Positions 24,996 through 33,603 of a stretch of 64,000 nt of DNA are shown in pieces (the first letter of the stretch is position 1; the number at the start of each line of letters is the position of its first letter). The notes under the pieces were generated by a model, which made no database searches, had not been told where the DNA came from, and saw only the letters and a program-made list of their open reading frames with translations. A program made the position numbers and the translations under genes. The stretch spans positions 5,483,001 through 5,547,000 of the forward strand of contig NZ_RAPS01000001.1 of NCBI RefSeq assembly GCF_003610255.1, in the 5' to 3' direction. Source of the stretch: Streptomyces sp. TLI_171 (GTDB lineage Bacteria > Actinomycetota > Actinomycetes > Streptomycetales > Streptomycetaceae).

Positions 24996-26066
24996 TCAGT
25001 CCCCGTCCGGTTCCAGCACGTCCGCGACCGCGCAGGCGATGTTGTCCGGGCCGCCCGCCCGCAGGGCCAGCTCCATCAGCTGCCGGACGGCCTGCTCGGG
25101 CGCGGCCACCATGGTCAGCACCGTGTGCAGCGCCTCGGTGGTCACCCACCGGGACAGGCCGTCCGAGCACAGCAGGTACCGGTCGCCCGGTCGGGCCGGG
25201 TGCAGCGAGACGTCCGGCCGGTTCTCGCCGGAGCCGGTGAGCGCCCGGACCAGCAGGGTGCGCTGCGGGTGCGAGGCGGCCTCGTCCAGGGTCAGCCGGC
25301 CGTCGTCCACCATCGACTGCACCAGGGTGTGGTCGTGGGTGATCCGGAACAGCTCGCCGCCGCGCAGCAGGTAGGCCCGGGAGTCGCCGATGTGCACCAG
25401 CGCCAGCTGGGTGCCCGACCACAGCATCGCCGTCAAGGTGGTTCCCGCGCCCGGCAGTTCGCTCGCGCCCCCGACCTTCGCGTCCACCCCGGCGATCGCC
25501 GCCTCCAGGACGTTCAGCAGCTCCCCGGCGGGCAGCTCCACCTCCTTCAGCGCCTCGATCGCGGCCGCGCTCGCCAGCTCCCCGCCGCCCTGCGGCCCCG
25601 TCCCGTCCGCGACCGCGATCAGGCCCGGCCCCGCGTACGCCGCGTCCTCGTTGCGGGCCCGCACCAGCCCCGTGTCCGTGCCGGCCGCGTACCTGATCCG
25701 CAGCCCGTGCGCCGTGGTGTCGTTCATCGTGCCGTCCTTCCCCGAAAGGTGGTCGACGAGGAGGGCGGCGAGCTCCCGGCGGGCCTCGGTCTCGGCCCGC
25801 ACCAGCTCCCAGTACGCGGCGACCTCCCGGGCCGCCGTCGCGGGCGGCAGCTCCAGCACCCGCCGGATCCGGGCCAGCGGCATCCCCAGCCGGCGCAGCC
25901 ACAGCACCAGCCGGGCCCGCTCCAACTGCCCCGGCGAGTACCGCCGGTAGCCCGTGACCGGATCCACCTCGGCGGGCCGCAGCAGGCCCAGCTCGTCGTA
26001 CAGCCGCAGCGCCTTCGGCGACAGCCGGGCCGCCCGGGCGAACGCCCCGATGGTCAGCAGCTCCAT
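24996..26066 (-). CDS. MerR regulator fused to a PP2C-family phosphatase
   Basis: A single 356-residue open frame with two domains. Residues 1-105 are a MerR DNA-binding region: MELLTIGAFARAARLSPKA, LRLYDELGLLRPAEVDP, TGYRRYSPGQLERARLVLWLRRLGMPLARI, then the dimerisation helix. From about residue 120 a complete PP2C domain follows, with the metal-binding motifs TGLVRARNEDAAY, LIAVADGTGPQGGG, LVHIGDSRAYLL, LLCSDGLSRW and GGPDNIACAVAD. A GGAGG site 6-7 nt before ATG 26066 supports the start. An internal ATG (MNDTT) could start a free PP2C but has no ribosome site. The design suggests a regulator whose DNA binding is tied to phosphatase activity. The promoter upstream is of MerR type. Confidence 0.9.
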   Translation of the reverse strand: MELLTIGAFARAARLSPKALRLYDELGLLRPAEVDPVTGYRRYSPGQLERARLVLWLRRLGMPLARIRRVLELPPATAAREVAAYWELVRAETEARRELAALLVDHLSGKDGTMNDTTAHGLRIRYAAGTDTGLVRARNEDAAYAGPGLIAVADGTGPQGGGELASAAAIEALKEVELPAGELLNVLEAAIAGVDAKVGGASELPGAGTTLTAMLWSGTQLALVHIGDSRAYLLRGGELFRITHDHTLVQSMVDDGRLTLDEAASHPQRTLLVRALTGSGENRPDVSLHPARPGDRYLLCSDGLSRWVTTEALHTVLTMVAAPEQAVRQLMELALRAGGPDNIACAVADVLEPDGD

Positions 26067-26553
26067 CCCCGCCCTCCTCGTACCGGGCCGTCGCGGCCCG
26101 GCCCCACCGATGCTGGGCCTTCCCCGAAGGTGAAGGTCAAGTCCCCGATCCTCGCACCTGGTGGGCCGTGCCCACCGAGGGAGCACCGCCCGGCCGGGCG
26201 CGTCTCGGGTGTCTGCGCGCGGGCCGTCCGGGGTGCGGGTGGAGACGGGCGTGCGCGGGAGAGCCGATGGCCGGGTGGGCGCGCGGGGCGGTGCGGGCAC
26301 TGGCGGCGGCGCGCCGCTGGTGGGGGCGGGAGCGGTCGCCCCGAGGTCGCCGCGGATCCCCCGACCCGTGCACGGTGCCCGTTCGCAGCGGCGGGGAGCC
26401 CCGGCGCGGGGGCGGCGCTGGTGGTGATCGGGGCGGGGTGCTGGTCGCCGTCCGGCGCTCGCGCGGGCGCCGCGACCGACGCCGCCGGCGGGAGCGGAGG
26501 GCTGTGCGGAGCCTCGGCGCTCCCGCCGGCGGCGGGCTGGTGGTGACGGGGGG
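26067..26553. other. Intergenic region upstream of merR-PP2C
   Basis: 487 bp between the MerR-PP2C start and the stop of the sugar kinase gene. The left 75 bp hold a MerR-type promoter. The rest is very G-rich; open frames exist on both strands but have no ribosome sites and no recognisable protein sequence, so I see no gene. Confidence 0.6.
26110..26140 (-). promoter_or_regulatory. MerR-type promoter with 19-bp spacer
   Basis: On the minus strand TTGACC (26140-26135) and CAGCAT (26115-26110) are separated by exactly 19 bp, the over-long spacer of MerR-controlled promoters. The spacer holds CCTTC...GAAGG dyad symmetry. It is about 44 bp upstream of the MerR-PP2C ATG, implying autoregulation. 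Confidence 0.65.
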
Positions 26554-27573
26554 TCAGGCCGCCACGGGGTGGGGGGTCGGGTAGGCGTCCCGGAGGCGGC
26601 GGTGCGCGGCGGGGTCGCCGGCCAGCCGGTCCAGGCCGAGCAGGGCCGCGCCGAGCACCGGCGGGGCGACCACCACGCGCGGCTCGGCGAGCGGCGCGGC
26701 CGCGGCCAGCCGGGCGAACACGTTGTCGTTCAGCAGCGGACGCCGGGCGGCCAGCACCCCGCCGCCGAACACCACCGGGACCCGCTGGTCGAGCAGGTCC
26801 AGCCGGGTCAGCGCGACGATCGCCAGCCGCGCCACCTCGTCGGCCTGACGGTCGATCAGGCTCAGGGCGATCGGGTCGCCGGCCTCGGCGGCGGTGAACA
26901 GCAGCTGGGCGACCTCGTGCAGCCGGGAGCCGTCGATCCGGCCGAGGTGCATGGCCTCGGCGAAGGCGTTGGCCCCGTCCAGTCCGAAGTGCGCGCCGAT
27001 CATCGGGGAGAGCAGGGTGGCCTCGCCGCGGCCGTCCTCGGCCCGGGCGGCGTGCCACATGGCGGCCTCGGCGAGGCCCCCGCCGCCGCCCCAGTCGCCT
27101 GTCAGCCGGCCGAGCGCGGGCCAGCGGGCGGTGCGCCCGTCGGGCCGCAGGCCGACGCAGTTGATGCCCGCGCCGCAGACCACCGCGACGCCGAGCGGCC
27201 CGTCGGTGCCGGCCCGGAGCAGGCCGAAGGTGTCGTTGGCGACGTGCACCGAGGGCGCCCAGCCGTGCGCGGTGATCGCGTCGTGCAGCAGCTGCTCCTC
27301 GATCGGCAGGTCGGCGTTGGCCAGGCAGGCGCTCACGTGACTGGTCAACGGCCGTCCGCCGGGCCGCAGTTCGACGCCGGCCTGGCGGGCGAGGTCGGCG
27401 ACCAGCGGGGCGAGCGCGTCGATCGCGGCCCCGAACCCGGTGACCTGCGGCTGGAAGCCGCCGCCGCGGGCCGTGCCGAGCACCCGGCCGTCGGCGGAGA
27501 CCAGTGCGAGGTCGGTCTTGCTGTTGCCCGCGTCGACGGCGAGGACGCCGGGCAGGTGTGCGGAGTGGCTCAT
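26554..27573 (-). CDS. BadF/NagK-type sugar kinase (N-acetylglucosamine kinase-like)
   Basis: A 339-residue ASKHA-fold kinase. The phosphate-1 loop is LAVDAGNSKTDLALV at the N-terminus, VANDTFGLLRAG carries the conserved Asp of the sugar site, GVAVVCGAGINCVG is phosphate-2, WGGGGGLAEAAMW follows, and VVFGGGVLAARR is the adenosine motif. This pattern fits the BadF/BcrA family members that phosphorylate N-acetylglucosamine or glucosamine with ATP. It is the last gene of a sugar-uptake operon and would phosphorylate the sugar released (or taken in) by that system. The gap to the GH4 gene is 61 bp. Confidence 0.85.
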   Translation of the reverse strand: MSHSAHLPGVLAVDAGNSKTDLALVSADGRVLGTARGGGFQPQVTGFGAAIDALAPLVADLARQAGVELRPGGRPLTSHVSACLANADLPIEEQLLHDAITAHGWAPSVHVANDTFGLLRAGTDGPLGVAVVCGAGINCVGLRPDGRTARWPALGRLTGDWGGGGGLAEAAMWHAARAEDGRGEATLLSPMIGAHFGLDGANAFAEAMHLGRIDGSRLHEVAQLLFTAAEAGDPIALSLIDRQADEVARLAIVALTRLDLLDQRVPVVFGGGVLAARRPLLNDNVFARLAAAAPLAEPRVVVAPPVLGAALLGLDRLAGDPAAHRRLRDAYPTPHPVAA

Positions 27574-27634
27574 CGGCCGGTCCCCCCGTGGTGGTGCGCG
27601 GTGGTGCTGCGGTGGTGCGCGATCATGGTAGGGG

Positions 27635-28924
27635 TCACGCCCAGCTCAGGTGGTCGCGGTTGTGGGCCACCAGCCGGTCGGTGAGCTGCTCGGCGAGCTC
27701 CAGCTGTCCGACCAGCGGGTGGGCCAGCAGCGCGTCGAAGACCCGGTCCCGGCCGCCCCGGAGCGCGGCGTCCAGCGCCAGGTGCTCGTACGCGGTGACG
27801 TTGGCGATCAGGCCGGCGTACAGCGGCTCGACGGCGCGCTGCGGCAGCGGGCGGACACCGGTCGCGTCGACCTCGGCCGGGACCTCGATGACGGCGTCGT
27901 CGGGCAGGAACGGCAGCACGCCGTCGTTGCGGGTGTTGACCACCTGGACGGTGGTGCGGCCGTCGGTGCCGAGCAGCGAGGCGATCAGCTGGACGGCGGC
28001 CTCGGAGTAGAACGCGCCGCCGCGCTTGCCGAGCAGCTCCGGCTTGGTGTCCAGCGCCGGGTCGGCGTACATCTCCAGCAGCTGCTTCTCGATCGCGGCG
28101 ACCTCGGCCGCCCGCGAGCCCTTGACCTTCAGCTCCTCGACCACCAGGTCGTGCTGGTAGAAGTACCGCAGGTAGTAGGAGGGGACCACGCCGAGGCGGC
28201 TGATCACCGGCAGCGGCAGGTGCAGGTCGGCGGCGATCTCGGCGCCGTGCTCGGCGAGCAGCTGCGGCAGCACCTCGCGGCCGGTGGCGGCGCCCGGAGC
28301 GTCCAGCAGGGTGACGCCGCGCTCCCAGGTGAGGTGGTTCAGGCCGACGTGGTCCAGGCGCACCAGCTCCGGGTCGACGCCCAGGTGGGCGGCGAACTTG
28401 CGCTGGAAGCCGATCGCCACGTTGCACAGGCCGACGGCCTTGTGGCCCACGGTCTGCAGGGCCCGGGTGACGATGCCGACCGGGTTGGTGAAGTCGACGA
28501 TCCAGGCGTCCGGGTTGGTGCGGCGGACCTGCTCGGCGATGTCCAGCACCACGGGGACGGTGCGCAGCGCCTTGGCGAGGCCGCCGGCGCCGGTGGTCTC
28601 CTGGCCGACGCAGCCGCACTCCAGCGGCCAGGTCTCGTCCTGGTTGCGGGCGGCCTGTCCGCCGACCCGCAGCTGCAGCAGCACGGCGTCGGCGCCCTGC
28701 ACCCCGGCGGTGACGTCGGTGGCGGTGCTGACGGTGGCGGGGTGGCCCTGCTTGGCGAAGATCCGGCGGGCGAGCGCGGCGATCAGCTCCAGGCGGTCGG
28801 TCGCCGGGTCGATCAGCACGAGTTCGCCGATCGGCAGGGTGTCGCGCAGCCGCGCGAACCCGTCGATCAGTTCCGGCGTGTAGGTGGAACCGCCGCCGAC
28901 GATTGCCAACTTCAGTGCGGACAT
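27635..28924 (-). CDS. Family 4 glycoside hydrolase (6-phospho-beta-glucosidase type)
   Basis: A 429-residue NAD+- and Mn2+-dependent GH4 enzyme. The Rossmann start is LAIVGGGSTYTPELIDGF. NQDETWPLECGCVGQETTGAGG, FTNPVGIVT, LCNVAIGFQRKF (Cys and nearby His bind Mn2+) and HVGLNHLTW are all GH4 hallmarks. GH4 enzymes use an oxidation-elimination route and most members act on 6-phospho-beta-glucosides or alpha-glucosides. Here the operon imports sugar by an ABC transporter, which does not phosphorylate, and encodes a separate kinase, so the substrate may be phosphorylated inside the cell. It shares one base with the stop of the upstream permease gene. Confidence 0.9.
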   Translation of the reverse strand: MSALKLAIVGGGSTYTPELIDGFARLRDTLPIGELVLIDPATDRLELIAALARRIFAKQGHPATVSTATDVTAGVQGADAVLLQLRVGGQAARNQDETWPLECGCVGQETTGAGGLAKALRTVPVVLDIAEQVRRTNPDAWIVDFTNPVGIVTRALQTVGHKAVGLCNVAIGFQRKFAAHLGVDPELVRLDHVGLNHLTWERGVTLLDAPGAATGREVLPQLLAEHGAEIAADLHLPLPVISRLGVVPSYYLRYFYQHDLVVEELKVKGSRAAEVAAIEKQLLEMYADPALDTKPELLGKRGGAFYSEAAVQLIASLLGTDGRTTVQVVNTRNDGVLPFLPDDAVIEVPAEVDATGVRPLPQRAVEPLYAGLIANVTAYEHLALDAALRGGRDRVFDALLAHPLVGQLELAEQLTDRLVAHNRDHLSWA

Positions 28925-29817
28925 CAGCCCTTGACCCCTGTCAGTGTGACGCCCTCGATGAAGGCGCGCTGTGCGAAGAAGAACAGAACGATCACCGGCG
29001 CCATCACCAGCAGGGTCGCCGCCATGGTGAGGTTCCAGTTGGTGTGGTGGGCGCCCTTGAAGGACTCCAGCCCGTAGCTGAGGGTCCAGGCGCCGGGATT
29101 CTCGGACGCGTAGATCTGCGGACCGAAGTAGTCGTTCCAGCAGTAGAAGAACTGGAACAGCGCGACGGCGGCGATGGCGGGTTTGGCCATCGGCAGCACC
29201 ACCCGCAGCAGGGTGCGCAGTTCGCCGCAGCCGTCGATCCGGGCGGCCTCCATGTACTCCTTGGGGACGGTCAGCAGGAACTGGCGCAGCAGGAAGATGG
29301 AGAACGCGTCGCCGAAGGCCATCGGGACGACCAGCGGCCAGAGCGAGCCGGTCAGGTGCAGCTGCTTCGCCCAGAACAGGTACATCGGGATGATCGTGAC
29401 CTGGGGCGGCAGCATCATCATCGAGATCACCGCCATCAGGGCCAGGTTGCGGCCCCGGAAGCGGAACTTGGCGAGCGCGTAGGCCACCGGCAGGCTGGAC
29501 AGGATGGTCAGCACCGTGCCGGCGCCCGCGTACAGCAGGGTGTTGCGCCACCAGGTGAGGAAGCCGGGGGTGTTCCACACCTTGGTGAAGTTCGACCACT
29601 GCCAGTGGTGCGGCCACAGGTCGGAGGTGAGCGCCTGCTGGTCCGTCATCACCGAGGTGAGGAAGACGAAGACGAACGGCAGCAGGAAGAACAGCGCGGC
29701 GGCGATCGCCAGCGCGTGCACGGCCACCCAGTGCAGGGCGGCGCGGCGGCGGGCGGTGCGGGCGGCCCCGGAGGCCGGGACGGCGCGCTTGCGGGGGAGC
29801 GTGGAGGCGAGGGTCAC
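28924..29817 (-). CDS. Sugar ABC transporter permease (MalG/CUT1 type)
   Basis: A 297-residue inner-membrane protein with six predicted helices, the first at about residues 30-55 (ALAIAAALFFLLPFVFVFL). The cytoplasmic EAA loop that contacts the ATPase is EYMEAARIDGCGELRTLLRVVLP near residues 190-212. The C-terminus ends FIEGVTLTGVKG, typical of MalG-like proteins. It pairs with the MalF-type permease 6 bp upstream. No ATPase gene is in the operon; in Streptomyces such CUT1 transporters share the MsiK ATPase encoded elsewhere. Confidence 0.92.
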   Translation of the reverse strand: MTLASTLPRKRAVPASGAARTARRRAALHWVAVHALAIAAALFFLLPFVFVFLTSVMTDQQALTSDLWPHHWQWSNFTKVWNTPGFLTWWRNTLLYAGAGTVLTILSSLPVAYALAKFRFRGRNLALMAVISMMMLPPQVTIIPMYLFWAKQLHLTGSLWPLVVPMAFGDAFSIFLLRQFLLTVPKEYMEAARIDGCGELRTLLRVVLPMAKPAIAAVALFQFFYCWNDYFGPQIYASENPGAWTLSYGLESFKGAHHTNWNLTMAATLLVMAPVIVLFFFAQRAFIEGVTLTGVKG

Positions 29818-29823
29818 GGGGGC

Positions 29824-30780
29824 TCAGTCCTCCGTCAGGAAGCCGGACTTGCGCCGCAGCAGGATCGAGGTGAACGCCATCGAGAGGGCGAACAGGATGA
29901 CCGCGACGACGCAGGCCGAGCCGGTGTCGAAGCGTTGGAAGCCGAGGTTGTAGACCATCTGCGGCAGCGTCCAGGTGGAGCCGTGCGGGTAGCCGGGTTC
30001 GAACTGCTGCCCGGAGCCGCCGATCACGCCGGAGGCGACCTTCCCGGCCACGATCGCCTGGGTGTAGTACTGCATGGTCTGGATCACGCCGGTGACCACC
30101 GCGAACATCACGATCGGCGAGATGTTCGGCAGGGTGACGTACCGGAACCGCTGGAAGGGCCCGGCGCCGTCGAGTTCGGCCGCCTCGTACTGCTCCCTGG
30201 GGACGTCCAGCAGCGAGGCCATGAAGATCACCATCAGGTCGCCGATGCCCCACATCGCCAGCATGGTGAGGGCCGGCTTCGACCAGGACGGGTCGGTGAA
30301 CCAGCCCGGCTGCGGCAGGCCGAGCTCGCCCAGCAGGTGGTTGACCGGCCCGGTGCCCGGGTTGAGCAGGAACGCGAAGGCCATCGTCGCCGCCACCGGC
30401 GGGGCCAGGTACGGCAGGTAGAAGGCGGTGCGGAAGAACCCGGCGCCGGTCTTCACCTTGGTGATCAGCAGGCCGATGCCGAGGCCGAAGGCCACCCGCA
30501 GGGTGACCATCACGGCCACCAGCCACAGGGTGTTGCCCAGGCCCTTCCAGAAGAACGGGTACTTGGTGAAGACGTAGTCCCAGTTCTGCAGGCCGGCGAA
30601 GGTCGGCGCGGTGAACCCGTCGTAGTGCATGAAGGAGAAGTAGACCGTCGAGACCAGCGGGTACAGGAAGAAGACGCCGAACCCGATCAGCCACGGGGAG
30701 AGGAAGGCCAGCGTCCTGGCCCGCTCCCGCCGGCGCTTCCTGCGAAGCGCCGGCGGGACGGTGGAGCTCACGAGTGCCAT
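29824..30780 (-). CDS. Sugar ABC transporter permease (MalF/CUT1 type)
   Basis: A 318-residue membrane protein starting with the basic segment RRKRRRERARTLAFLSPW and a first helix LIGFGVFFLYPLVSTVYFSF. The EAA loop is REQYEAAELDGAGPFQRFRYVTLP. It forms the channel with the MalG-type permease and takes substrate from the lipoprotein encoded 1 bp upstream. ATG 30780 directly follows the stop of the binding-protein gene at 30782. Confidence 0.92.
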   Translation of the reverse strand: MALVSSTVPPALRRKRRRERARTLAFLSPWLIGFGVFFLYPLVSTVYFSFMHYDGFTAPTFAGLQNWDYVFTKYPFFWKGLGNTLWLVAVMVTLRVAFGLGIGLLITKVKTGAGFFRTAFYLPYLAPPVAATMAFAFLLNPGTGPVNHLLGELGLPQPGWFTDPSWSKPALTMLAMWGIGDLMVIFMASLLDVPREQYEAAELDGAGPFQRFRYVTLPNISPIVMFAVVTGVIQTMQYYTQAIVAGKVASGVIGGSGQQFEPGYPHGSTWTLPQMVYNLGFQRFDTGSACVVAVILFALSMAFTSILLRRKSGFLTED

Positions 30781-30781
30781 G

Positions 30782-32140
30782 TCACTTCGCCTGGTTGACG
30801 GCGTCGTCGATCTCCTTGGCGGTGGCCGTCAGGCCCGCCTTCAGATCGGTCTGCCGGCCGGCCTCGACCTCGAAGCTGAGGTTCTGCAGCGACACCTGGT
30901 ACGCGCCGCCGTTGATGCTGGCCGGGGTGGTGGTGGAGTTCGGGTTCTTCGCGATGTCGATGAAGGTCCGGAAGTTGGCGTCCGCGTCCAGCTTCGGCGA
31001 GTTCAGCGCCTCCACGGTGCTCGGCACGTTGTGGATCGCGTTGGCGAAGGACACCACCGCATCGGTGTTCGTGGTCAGGTACTTGACGAGCTCCCAGGCC
31101 GCGGTGCGCTTCTGCGAGCCGTTGGCGACGCCGATGATGGTGCCGGTCTGGTAGCCGCGCCCGTACGTCGCCGCCTGGTCGTCCGGCACCGGGAACGGCG
31201 CGGTCGCCCACTCGAAGTCCGGCTTGTCCTCGGCCAGCGAGGCGGTCCGCCACTCGCCGTCCAGGCTCATCGCCACCTGCCCGGTGGTGAACGGGTTCTT
31301 GGCGCTGAACTCGTCGCCGAACCCGGTGCGGAACTTCTCCAGCCGGTCGAAGCCGCCCAGCCGGTCGACCATCGACTTCTGCCAGGTCAGTCCGGCCGCG
31401 ACGGTCGGGTCGGTGGCGACGTTCGACTTGCCGTCGCTGCCGAAGTAGGTGGTGCCGTACTGGCCCAGGTAGTGCGCTATCGAGGTCTCGTAGCCGTGGT
31501 AGTTCGGCATGAAGCCCAGCTGCTTGAACGAGTCGCCGTCGGGGATCGTCAACTTGGCCGCGTCCTCGGCGAGTTCGCTGAAGGTCTTGGGCGGGGCGGT
31601 GATCCCCGCGGCGGCGAACGCGGTCTTGTTGTAGTACAGCCCGTACGCGTCGCCGAGCAGCGGCAGCGAGCACTGGTTGCCCTGGTACTGGCTGTACTTG
31701 AGCATTGCCGCCGGGAAGGTCCTGGCCGGGTCGATGCCGTCCTTCTTCAGCAGCGGCCCGAGGTCCGCCCACACGTGCGAGGAGCAGAACTTGCCGACGT
31801 TGTCGGTGGTGAAGGAGGACACCACGTCCGGGGCGTCCGCGCCGCCCGCCCGCAGCGCCTGCTCGCTCTTGTCGTCGGCGATGTTCCCGACCACCTTGAC
31901 GTGGATGTTCGGGTGCGCCTTCTCGAAGGCGGCCACGTTGTCGTTGATCGCCTTCACCTCGCTGTCCTGGCTCCAGCCGTGCCAGAAGGTGATCGTCACG
32001 TCCTTGCCGGACGCCGAACCGTCCTCCGAGCCGCCGGAGTTGGCGCCGGTGCAGGCGGAGGCCAGCAGCGCCGTGCAGACGGCGGCGGTGAGCGCGGCCA
32101 GCGGCCGGCGGGCGAGCGGGGATCTGCGCGTGGTGTCCAC
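30782..32140 (-). CDS. Sugar-binding lipoprotein of ABC transporter (CUT1)
   Basis: A 452-residue extracytoplasmic lipoprotein. GTG 32140 is the start, with AGGAG 9 nt before it. The signal peptide ends in LLASAC with Cys30 as the lipidated residue, followed by a Ser/Gly linker. The mature part begins VTITFWHGWSQDSEVKAINDNVAAFEKAHPNI, the standard start of oligosaccharide-binding proteins. Later comes MSLDGEWRTA, then GVANGSQKRTAAWELVKYLT near the C-terminal third. The ligand is probably a beta-linked di- or oligosaccharide, judged from the GH4 enzyme. It follows the ROK gene by 101 bp. Confidence 0.9.
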   Translation of the reverse strand: MDTTRRSPLARRPLAALTAAVCTALLASACTGANSGGSEDGSASGKDVTITFWHGWSQDSEVKAINDNVAAFEKAHPNIHVKVVGNIADDKSEQALRAGGADAPDVVSSFTTDNVGKFCSSHVWADLGPLLKKDGIDPARTFPAAMLKYSQYQGNQCSLPLLGDAYGLYYNKTAFAAAGITAPPKTFSELAEDAAKLTIPDGDSFKQLGFMPNYHGYETSIAHYLGQYGTTYFGSDGKSNVATDPTVAAGLTWQKSMVDRLGGFDRLEKFRTGFGDEFSAKNPFTTGQVAMSLDGEWRTASLAEDKPDFEWATAPFPVPDDQAATYGRGYQTGTIIGVANGSQKRTAAWELVKYLTTNTDAVVSFANAIHNVPSTVEALNSPKLDADANFRTFIDIAKNPNSTTTPASINGGAYQVSLQNLSFEVEAGRQTDLKAGLTATAKEIDDAVNQAK

Positions 32141-32241
32141 GGAATTGCACTCCTGGGGAGGGTACGAGGGCAGGCCGGAATGGCCCGGCGGCCCCGTGGG
32201 GGGAAGGGGGAGTGGGACGTGCGGTCGGAGGTGAGGGGGAG

Positions 32242-33432
32242 TCAGTGGGTGCTGAAGAGCGCGTCCCGGGCGGTCGCCAGCGCGCGCTGCAGCGCGCCGG
32301 TCAGGACGGGCGAACCGGGCAGGGCGGACAGCCGCACCTCGGGTCGCGGGATGGACATCCGGCCCAGCGCCTCCTGGACCAGCTCCCGCAGGCGCTCGCC
32401 GCCCGCGGTCGGGGTGCCCCCGGAGAGCACCACCAGCTCCGGGTCCACCACCGAGGAGATCACCGCCAACCCGACCGCCAGCCGGTCGGCCAGCTCGGTC
32501 AGGAAGGCGTCGCCCTCGGGGACGTCCAGGGCGCCGGCCACCGCCTGGGCCGCGTCGGCGCCGCGCAGCCCGTGCTTGCGGGCGAGCGCCAGCACCGCCG
32601 GCGCGCCGGCCAGGTCCTGGAAACCGCCGGAGATCTTCCGGCGGGAGCTCAACGACACCGGGGCGTCCGGCGCCGGCATGTAGCCGACCTCGCCCGCACC
32701 TCCGGTGAAGCCGCGGTGCAGCCGGCCGGCGATCACGATCGCCGCGCCGATGCCCTCCTCGGCCCACAGCAGCACGAAGTCCTCGCACCCGGCCGCCGCG
32801 CCGCCCGCCTGCTCGGCCACCGCGGCCAGGTTCACGTCGTTCTCGATCGACACCGGGGCGCCGACCGCCGCCGACAGCTCCTCCAGCAGGTGCGGCGAGT
32901 GCCAGCCCGGCAGGTGCGAGGCGTAGCGCAGCTTCCCGGTCGCCGGGTCTGGTGCGCCGCCGATCCCGATCACCACCTCGCGCAGGCTGCCCGGCGCGAG
33001 CTGCGCCCGGCGCACCGCCTCCGCGACGGCCTCCGCCACCCGTTCCACGGTGGCCGCCGCGGCCCAGCCCTTGGTGGACACCCGGTGCTCGACCAGCGTC
33101 GCGCCGGTGATGTCGGCCACCGCGACCCGGACGGTGGTGCTGGTCACGTCCAGGCCCGCGACGTAACCCGCCGCCGGATTCACCTGGTAGAGCTGCGCGT
33201 TCGGCCCCGGCCCACCGGCCGTCGTCCCCACCGGCACGACCAGGCCCACCGCCTCCAGGCGAGCCAGCAGCTGCGAGGCCGTCGGCTTCGAGAGCCCCGT
33301 CAGGCTCCCGATCTGGGTGCGGGACAGCGGACCGTTGGCGAGCAGCAGCTCCAGCGCGGCACGGTCATTGATGGCCCGCAGCAGGCTGGGGGTGCCGGCC
33401 AGCGGGGAACGGGGTGCGTTTCGGGTGGTCAC
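32242..33432 (-). CDS. ROK family transcriptional regulator of the sugar operon
   Basis: A 396-residue repressor: an N-terminal winged helix (LSRTQIGSLTGLSKPTASQLLARLEAVG) and a ROK sugar-kinase-like domain (GLDVTSTTVRVAVADITG, IENDVNLAAVAEQAGGA, GRLHRGFTGGAGEVGYM). The usual zinc-binding C-x-C-G-x-x-G-C-x-E stretch of ROK proteins is absent; in its place is PAPDAPVSLSSRRKISGG. GTG 33432 is preferred (GGAGGAGG 8 nt upstream) over the TTG at 33468. It heads the sugar operon, and a palindrome 40 bp upstream is a likely autoregulatory operator. Confidence 0.88.
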   Translation of the reverse strand: MTTRNAPRSPLAGTPSLLRAINDRAALELLLANGPLSRTQIGSLTGLSKPTASQLLARLEAVGLVVPVGTTAGGPGPNAQLYQVNPAAGYVAGLDVTSTTVRVAVADITGATLVEHRVSTKGWAAAATVERVAEAVAEAVRRAQLAPGSLREVVIGIGGAPDPATGKLRYASHLPGWHSPHLLEELSAAVGAPVSIENDVNLAAVAEQAGGAAAGCEDFVLLWAEEGIGAAIVIAGRLHRGFTGGAGEVGYMPAPDAPVSLSSRRKISGGFQDLAGAPAVLALARKHGLRGADAAQAVAGALDVPEGDAFLTELADRLAVGLAVISSVVDPELVVLSGGTPTAGGERLRELVQEALGRMSIPRPEVRLSALPGSPVLTGALQRALATARDALFSTH

Positions 33433-33471
33433 AGGCCGATCCTCCTCCGGGTACGCCGTTGCGGCCAACTG

Positions 33472-33487
33472 TTAGGAAAGTTTCCAA
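33472..33487. promoter_or_regulatory. ROK-type operator upstream of the sugar operon
   Basis: GGAAA-G-TTTCC flanked by TTA and AA forms a near-palindrome 40 bp upstream of the ROK start, in an A/T-rich stretch. NagC/ROK-family regulators in actinobacteria bind such A/T-flanked dyads. No second copy is seen before the binding-protein gene. Confidence 0.55.
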
Positions 33488-33545
33488 TCATGAGACGGCG
33501 ATGTCAACGGTCCGGACCGGGTTCGTTGCGGCAAAAGTTGCGGCA

Positions 33546-33585
33546 AAAAGGGCCCCGGCCCGCTCGGAGCGGGAAACCGGGGCCC
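33546..33585 (-). terminator. Rho-independent terminator after mscS with U tract
   Basis: Stem GGGCCCCGG / CCGGGGCCC with an inner CCCGCT / AGCGGG pair and AAA bulge. On the minus strand it is followed by TTTTT, a rare complete intrinsic terminator in this window. It begins 18 nt after the mscS stop. Confidence 0.85.
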
Positions 33586-33603
33586 TGGGTCAGGACGGCG
33601 GGG

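Noticed and set aside
26168..26584. Open frame in the G-rich gap before the MerR-PP2C gene
   Set aside because: Arg/Gly-rich translation without any recognisable fold, no ribosome site and antisense overlap with the sugar kinase end.
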